Source: Asterella californica (taxonomy: Eukaryota > Streptophyta > Marchantiopsida > Marchantiales > Aytoniaceae). Taken from it: 64,000 nt of DNA. Position numbers and translations under genes: made by a program. Location: positions 2,914,001 through 2,978,000 of the forward strand of contig JAYKYS010000014.1 in assembly GCA_036924285.1 (NCBI GenBank), given 5' to 3'. Below, one piece after another: positions 58,185 to 64,000 of this stretch. Positions within the stretch are counted from its first letter, which is position 1, and every line of letters starts with the position of its first letter. The notes beneath the pieces are model-generated. The model searched no databases. It was not told where the DNA came from and saw only the letters and a list, made by a program, of their open reading frames with translations.

Positions 58185-60240
58185 GAGATGACAAAACTCA
58201 TGCAATCTTGATGGAGTCAATGTCTAGCAAAACCTAGTGATGGTTAGCAGCAAAGGTGAGATCGAGATAAATATACAAACGACGTCATTGTAGGCGTTGC
58301 TCGAAAAACTATGAATGTGCTAACTCTATCCAACTAGATCATCTAGACGAATGGAGATGCAAACTCATGCATCATGTAACGTGTCTCGAAAGACTCGATG
58401 AGAATCTCAAGAAGATAGGCAGTAGGTGATCTGATAGGAGTGAATAGAGGACTATCGTCAGTGGTCTGACTAGTGCTAGGTGAGGTTGTAGCGTTAAGGG
58501 AACGTGAGGGGGATGGACTCCTGCATGAAGAGATGGAAGGCATGGTGGGAGCCGTGGTCTTTAGAGAACAGAGTTCTTCCATAGACAAGTCGAACAGTAC
58601 CAGTTTGGAAGAGAGCCCGCAATAAAGTTTCATCATTGGTTTACATTATAGAGGAGAGAGAATTGTGATTACAGACTCGAATATATCAAAGGGATGGCAG
58701 ATAATGATTGAAGACTTGAGTGAGGCAAGACAATGAACAAGAGGAAAAATATATTTTCTCTTCATGCTTTTAAATGGAGATAAAGGATTTAGAAATCATA
58801 CTTCATAATTATATAAAATTGTTGTTTTCAAGTGAGTCTTGATTTATAGTTTGAACTTGTTGAAAATATCATTCGGAAGATTATAAGATGACGAGAAAAT
58901 CTAGAGGAAGGATCTTCACAGTACTGAATCTGAGCGGTCGGAGATCTTCATTATATTTGACGAATCAATCTGAATCACCATCACTGTAAGATCAAAAACT
59001 GATCATAAGTACTACTTACATGGTTAAAATACATAAAATAATTTAAGTCCACATAATACTATAAATAATTACTCCCTGTACCAACACATATTACATGAGG
59101 TCGAATGGTGACCAGCCGAGATAAAGATCAAGATGTGAATCAAAACTCTTTCTTTGGAATGCCTTTAAAAGATGAGACAGTCATCCATCAACTCGAGAAA
59201 CAAAATAAACAAGCGAAAACAAAAGTATAATGGTTGAACTTGACAAGATAAGGAGTAAGATATTGGAAAAGCAAATAGTTTAGTAAAAGATGAGACATGT
59301 AAACAACCTTGAAGAGCTCTTCAGTGCAAGAATTTACAATTCAATCAACAATCGAGATAATTGTTGATCCATCATATGCAAAATCTCTTGGACCTCGAGG
59401 CTTGAACAATTGAGAAAACTGATCACAAAGACAGTGTCGCGTAGTAGGCATGACAAGGAAACAGAGGAGGAATAAGCTCAAAGAACGGAGGTCCAAAGAG
59501 CAAATCCTCTACTTCACTACTGAATCTTTCAGGGCGATCAAGCAAGCCTAGGAAAAGAGACAGCACTGGGCAATGAAGAAAAGAATCAATGTTGTCCAAA
59601 ATACATGAGGAATGCTAAATGTTAACCAAATATAGTGAAAAGCGGAAGAAAAAGTGTGCAGTGATCGAGAAATGATCTGCAGATACTGCTTGAAAGCCTC
59701 TAGACAAGCAAAATGATGTACAATCAGGAATTCAGAAAACACTAGAATTAGATCGAGCAAAGATCTATCTTTTAATTTTTAACTGCAATATTGCTATTAT
59801 GTTATAAGAATAACATATATTATATTTGTTTGGTTATATATATGTCTGATTTAAACAACTAGTCTAGGTTCACCGGTTCACTTTTCATTTTACGGTCTCA
59901 TCCATGTGTTTGTCTTGTACTATATTCACAAATATAATTATAATTATACACTTAAAAATATATTTTAAGTATAAATCTGAATACTTTCGCACTTACGCAT
60001 GGTAGCAAAGTCAATGGAAAACCCCTATAAGAAAAGCGACGCAATGGATACCAAGGTTACCAAACGGATGGGAAGACCGATCAGCCCTATAAGTGCAAGC
60101 TGCCATGCTACTCTTTTCCCTTTGCACTTATCCACGTCCGACTGTAGTATGCAAGTCAGGAAGAAGTTGCACGAACCCTACAGCAATGTCACGGTTTCTC
60201 TAATCAATTTTCGTAAACTCGTGTGAGATTAATGAGGTTT
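58185..60240. other. AT-rich filler within the inserted block
   Basis: No recognised gene. 59770-59990 is very AT-rich (ATATATAT, TATAATTATAATTATA). Frames 58343-58636 (minus) and 59999-60226 (plus) are unassigned. Confidence 0.4.
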
Positions 60241-61644
60241 TAGGTGAACAACACAGTCACTGCGAGGCCGTTTAGATCCGTTGACTACGACGTGGCACCA
60301 CGTTAACACACGACCGCGACCGCGTTAACACACGACCGCGACCGCGACTGCGTCGGTATTTACCGTAGTTTCCCCGTTCGCTCGTTATTCCATTCGCGCG
60401 TTACTCCATTCGCGCGTTTGAATGCCTGCGAGTGCTAGTTTCCCCGTTCGCTCGTTACTCCATTCGCGCGTTTGAATGCCTGCGAGTGCCAGTAGCCTGC
60501 TCGAGGTGACAGTAGTCCGCTCCCCGTATCGCTCGTACTCGTTCGCTGTTAACTTCTGCGTTCCTTCACTGTTCAATTCGCTCGAGGTGACAGTAGTCCG
60601 CTCCACATCGCTCGTACTCGTTCGCTGTTCACTTCTGCGTTCCTTCACTGTTCAATTCGCTCTGTGTTCGCTCGTGCTCGATCGCGTACTCGTGACCTTC
60701 AATTTGCTCGTACTCGTTCGCTTCAATTCAATCATAGTCGTTCGCTGTATAGGTGTTTAGGTGTCGTCTGTCATTAACCGCGATTTTGGGTTGTTTACGT
60801 GATTAGGTCTCGCTCGTCGTGAGTCTGTCATTAACCGCGAGCTTGGGTTGTTTACGTGATTAGGTGTCGTCGTGAGTCTATTGTGTACGTGATTAGGTCG
60901 CGCAAATTTTTCATTAACCACGAGCTCTCTCGTACGCTGTTTTGTAAAACAAAATGCGAGTTTACAATTCGTGCGGTTTAGGTTTAGGTCTTTACGTCTT
61001 TGTTTAGGTCTCGTTGCTCGTTCTCGTTCGCTTCAGTTACAATCCGTTCGCTCGTCTGTTCCACGCTGCTTAGGTTGGGGTCTTGACGTGTTTGAGCATG
61101 TCTTTCATTTGAATCCGCTCTCTCATCGCTCGTTCCTTCCGTGCTTTCCGTTGTTGACGTTATTGAATCCGCTCGCTCGTCTTTCATTTGAAATCGCTCG
61201 CTCATCGCTCGTTTCTTTCGTGCTTTCCGTGCTATCAAATCCACGTGTGTTCTGTGTTAGGAACGGAGCGATCTTGCAGTGTTTAGGTTCACCGCGAGTA
61301 AGCGTCCTCGAATCGATAACTCGGACGAGATGTTTCTGAATTTCTACGCGGTTCATTCGTGGTGAACGTAAACATTGTGACGAGCTGAGCCGGTGCCTTG
61401 TGTTCAAACTTGCGGGAGAGAGGGGCGATCAGCAGGCGAGAGGGCGATCAGCAGGCGAGGCGAGTGGGCGATCAGTGGGCGAGGCGAGAGGGCGATCAGT
61501 GGGCGAGAGGGCGATCAGCGGTATTTGTGAGTGGTTCTAGCTTTTTGTTCCTCTTAGTGAATGAAAACCGTTTGCTTGCTCGCGAAGTGAAGCTCTGTCG
61601 AACTCTTTGGTCGCAATCTGTGAGTCGTCCTGCTGTAGCTTGTA
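60241..61644. repeat. CpG-rich tandem repeat region upstream of a small ORF
   Basis: Several short tandem arrays follow one another. GTTAACACACGACCGCGACCGC occurs twice near 60303-60350. A 54-73-bp unit with CCCCGTTCGCTCGTTACTCCATTCGCGCG occurs twice (60364-60490). An ~80-bp unit starting TCGAGGTGACAGTAGTCCGC occurs twice (60501-60660). An ~63-bp unit with TCATTAACCGCGA and GTTTACGTGATTAGGT is near 60765-60890. A GGGCGATCAGYRGGCGAG unit is repeated at 61424-61525. CpG and TCGCTCGT are strikingly frequent compared with the CpG-poor flanks. It could be a promoter-like 5' region of a transposon. Confidence 0.7.
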
Positions 61645-62121
61645 ATGGATAATCAGACTTGTTATCGATGTAGTCGAGAGCTCGCTCTATCCGCGTTTAC
61701 TCGTGCTCGCAAAGGGCACAACCTTCTAGACTTGAATATATTCAAAACATGTAATGACTGTTATAGAAGAGCCGAGGGTACGTTTGATAGTGTAGACGCG
61801 GATGATGAAGAAGATGCATCATTCTTGGTGTCTGTCGAGTGTCAATACACAGAACTTGTCGATGTACTGCGAGAGCTTTTCGCGGCTGAGGACATCGAGG
61901 ACTCAGTTATCTTCTTCCGCTTGACAGTTTCTCTGACGGACGATAGTATCACTGGAGAATTCACGAGTTGGAACCCGCATAATGCTGCTTCTGCGTTATC
62001 GTACTGGTTGAAGCAGTATGTGATTCCGGAGTTAGAGATGGCCAGTGGGTATTACTGGGATATACGGAACCCACGAGTTCCAATGAAGCAGACCTCATTG
62101 TACAGAACAAATTGTGAGTAA
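61645..62121 (+). CDS. 158-aa protein with a four-Cys zinc-finger-like N-terminus
   Basis: Starts MDNQTCYRCSRELAL. Two Cys-x2-Cys pairs about 27 residues apart ('CYRC', then 'CNDC' at residues 36-39) suggest a zinc ribbon-like knuckle. An acidic stretch ('DADDEEDA') and an alpha/beta-like region follow ('FFRLTVSLTDDSITGEF', 'ALSYWLKQYV'). The last codons run into the LTR-A fragment at about 62116, so the natural C-terminus is lost. The layout is reminiscent of the N-terminal part of MULE/FAR1-like transposases or of a small zinc protein. I do not recognise it with confidence. Confidence 0.4.
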   Translation: MDNQTCYRCSRELALSAFTRARKGHNLLDLNIFKTCNDCYRRAEGTFDSVDADDEEDASFLVSVECQYTELVDVLRELFAAEDIEDSVIFFRLTVSLTDDSITGEFTSWNPHNAASALSYWLKQYVIPELEMASGYYWDIRNPRVPMKQTSLYRTNCE

Positions 62122-62725
62122 TTCAGGGCGACCGCTGAAGCAGAGGGGGTCCGAAAAGCTCTCAATCTGGAACAGCAACTTCAGAGAGCGAGATCTGGAG
62201 TTCTGTGTACAATCAGGAGGTCCAACTTCACAGGAGTGTTCAGCAAGCTGTGTACTGCAAATCCTGTAAGAATCTTTGAAAGTGATCGAGCCAATTCTCT
62301 GTTCTAGGTCGAAATAGCTGTCTGGGTACCAGAAATTGCCGTAATTTCTCTGCTCAGGACATTTCTGCCCATATCTCGACACTCTGATCTGACCTCAAGC
62401 TGAAACTTCGTGTGTATGGTCAGTAGGGCCTCATTTACATGTAGGAGGAGTTCTGAAGTCCGAACCATCGTATGTTTCTGATTCTGGACCGTTAAAGTTC
62501 GCTGTCTAACCTTATTACTGCTAGTCTGATCTGATCTTCGCTTCCTGAACATATACCGGAGGGTCCATTCGACCTGAGTGAGTGTCTATAGTGCCCTTTA
62601 TGACCTGAACCCTACCTCTGTAGTAAGCAACCATAGCCTGAAGCCCAACGCTTCTCTGAGTAGACTTAACACAACCTTCAAGGCCAGAAGGTTCCGCCCT
62701 TCCCAGGAAAACTCTCAACTCGACA
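62116..62725 (+). mobile_element. LTR-A 3' part at the right end of the inserted block
   Basis: Matches 20812-21330 and the reverse complement of 24171-24790, starting GAGTAATTCAGGGCG. It ends CGACA at 62721-62725, followed by GCGC (62726-62729), the same as the left flank of the block. Confidence 0.8.
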
Positions 62726-63505
62726 GCGCGTGCTATTGCAGCGTATGTTTGACTCATCTAGATATGTGGATCTTCCACATCCATTGGATACTTTGTCTCA
62801 GACCTTGGCGTCTACGTCGGATCATATGCAAGGGGAGGTGACTAATGCACCGATTACCTCTCGCAGATCTGAACGAGCAAAACATCCAGTGAGTAGGTAT
62901 ATGCATGAAGGTTTTCTTGCTGCACACCATGCATATATGACCAATGTTCTTCAGGAACAAGAACCGAGTTCGCTTGAGGAGGCGATGCACAAGGTCCAAT
63001 GAGTAAGTGCTATGGAAGCTGAACTTGCTGCGCTTCATCACCAACAGACTTGGGAGTTGGTGGACTTACCTCAGGATAAGAAAGCGATTGGTTGCAGGCG
63101 GGTCTTCAAGATCAAGCGCAACTCGGATGGTACCATGTGTCAGTACAAGACCAGATTGGTAGCTAAGGGCTATGCACAGCAACATGGAGTGGATTTTGAG
63201 GAGACTTTTGTTCTTGTTGCGAAGATGGTGACTATTCGAACAGCAGTTGCAGTTGCAACTCAGAAAGGTTGAAAGATGCACCAGATGGACTTCAAGAACG
63301 CCTTCCTCAACGGCGATCTTGAGGAAGAGGTCTACATGCAGCAACCTCCAAGTTATGAGGATCCGAAGTTTCTTTCTCGTGTGTGTAAGTTACGGAAGGC
63401 TCTCTATGGTCTCAAACATGCACCAAGAGCATGGTATGCAAAGATCAATTCTTATTTGCAGTATCTTGGTTTCCACCTTTGTAGTTCAGACTCTACCTTG
63501 TATTG
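62726..63505 (+). pseudogene. Copia reverse transcriptase, N-terminal part
   Basis: Continues the integrase frame of 53371 in register. It contains 'EMEAELAALHHQQTWELVDLP'-type sequence at about 63012-63071 and 'KTRLVAKGYAQQHGVDFEETF'. 'MHQMDFKNAFLNG' (63276-63314) is RT motif A with its catalytic Asp, and 'LRKALYGLKHAPRAWY' (63391-63438) follows. Stops at 63000 and 63270 interrupt it. It ends at 'SDSTLY' (63505), exactly before the block found on the minus strand at 47242. Confidence 0.88.
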
Positions 63506-64000
63506 ATTCATGGTTCTTCTCCCTCATCATCATAAGCCTTCGACAAGAGATCTGCATTTGCATGTTTTTTCCCTGGTCTATCTTCAATCACATAATCGTA
63601 TTCTGTTAGAAGGATCTTCCAACGAGCAATACGATCTTCGGCATTAGGCTTATTAAAGATATACTTTAAAGCCTTGTGATCTGTGACTATGGAAAATTTC
63701 CGTCCTAGCAAGTAGTGTAAAAATTACTGCAATCCAAAAATCACAACTAATCCTTCTCGTTCAGTCACGGCGTGGAGGTCTCGTTGGTTTTCTGATTTTT
63801 CCTCCGATTGAGATCGTCTTTCCTCCCGCTCTTGTAAAACTTCCACTAGAGGTTGTGAGAGCGAAAGATATGCTAGTCTTTTTGGAGGTTCTTCTTTTTA
63901 CTTGACTATTGAGGTCCAGTTCTCTTAGTGCGCTCGCTCTAGTCCTTGAAGGAGAGAGGCTAAGGAAACTAAGACCCCCTAATCACTATCATGTGAGATG
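63506..64000 (-). pseudogene. Gypsy-E RNase H, cut by the window edge
   Basis: Minus frame 63508-63711: 'LLGRKFSIVTDHKALKYIF', 'DYVIEDRPGKKHANADLLSKA', the gypsy RNase H and its C-terminal His-Ala-Asn-Ala-Asp motif. To the right, a 'TER'-like piece precedes it. Beyond about 63770 the sequence no longer follows pol and is unassigned. Confidence 0.75.

Noticed and set aside
60385..60648. 87-codon minus frame with repeated peptides
   Set aside because: It is produced by the short tandem arrays of this region.
54047..62129. ATTCAGGGC at both 54047 and 62121 as a 9-bp target duplication of a large insertion
   Set aside because: The LTR-B at 10511-12520 reads straight across the left position, so it is a family sequence and not an insertion boundary.
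1..64000. CRISPR array, rRNA or bacterial-type operon
   Set aside because: No regularly spaced repeats with unique spacers, no rRNA-like conservation, and the genes have spliceosomal introns.

Overview
The window is nuclear DNA from a plant-lineage eukaryote, probably an early-diverging one (a streptophyte alga, bryophyte or lycophyte). Two host genes support this: a nine-exon Qc-SNARE of the plant-type SYP71 family, and a 142-aa DIM1/YLS8 spliceosome protein. The exact organism cannot be named from the sequence.

Layout: 1-1138 has no clear gene. 1139-5516 is the SYP71-like gene (+). 5517-9127 is AT-rich with one striking hairpin. 9128-13190 is a decayed non-LTR reverse transcriptase (+), split by a 2-kb solo LTR (10511-12520) that carries 157-bp tandem repeats. 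14545-26217 is a decayed Ty3/gypsy element on the minus strand (called gypsy-C) with the order gag, protease, cytosine-5 DNA methyltransferase-like domain, RT, RNase H, integrase, PHD-like finger. Two LTR-A copies sit inside it in opposite orientations (19969-21364 and 24171-25489). 26218-28959 is intergenic. 28960-29388 is DIM1 (+). 29389-35530 has no recognised gene but contains a 235-bp tandem duplication and two hairpins.

35587-42884 is the best preserved retroelement, gypsy-D (+): gag-like, protease and pol frames, a polypurine tract and a 2.34-kb 3' LTR. That LTR itself holds a long coding-like frame. Gypsy-D interrupts the gag of a second gypsy-C copy (42885-46019, minus). 46020-63507 belongs largely to one Ty1/copia element. 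Its 3' half lies on the minus strand (46025-47240) and its 5' half on the plus strand (50038-53371 and 62726-63505). A gypsy-E element is broken in the same way (47243-49454 plus; 63508 to the end minus). Both frames are explained by one ~16.26-kb inversion between about 47.24 and 63.51 kb. The copia half is further split by a 9.35-kb block (53372-62725) bounded by a GCGC direct repeat.

The main points are the DNA methyltransferase plus PHD module in gypsy-C, the inversion that breaks two elements at once, a shared N-CG-N target-site pattern for several LTR insertions, and the LTR-encoded frame with an internal two-fold repeat. All retroelements except perhaps gypsy-D pol look inactive. All assignments were made by eye, without database searches.
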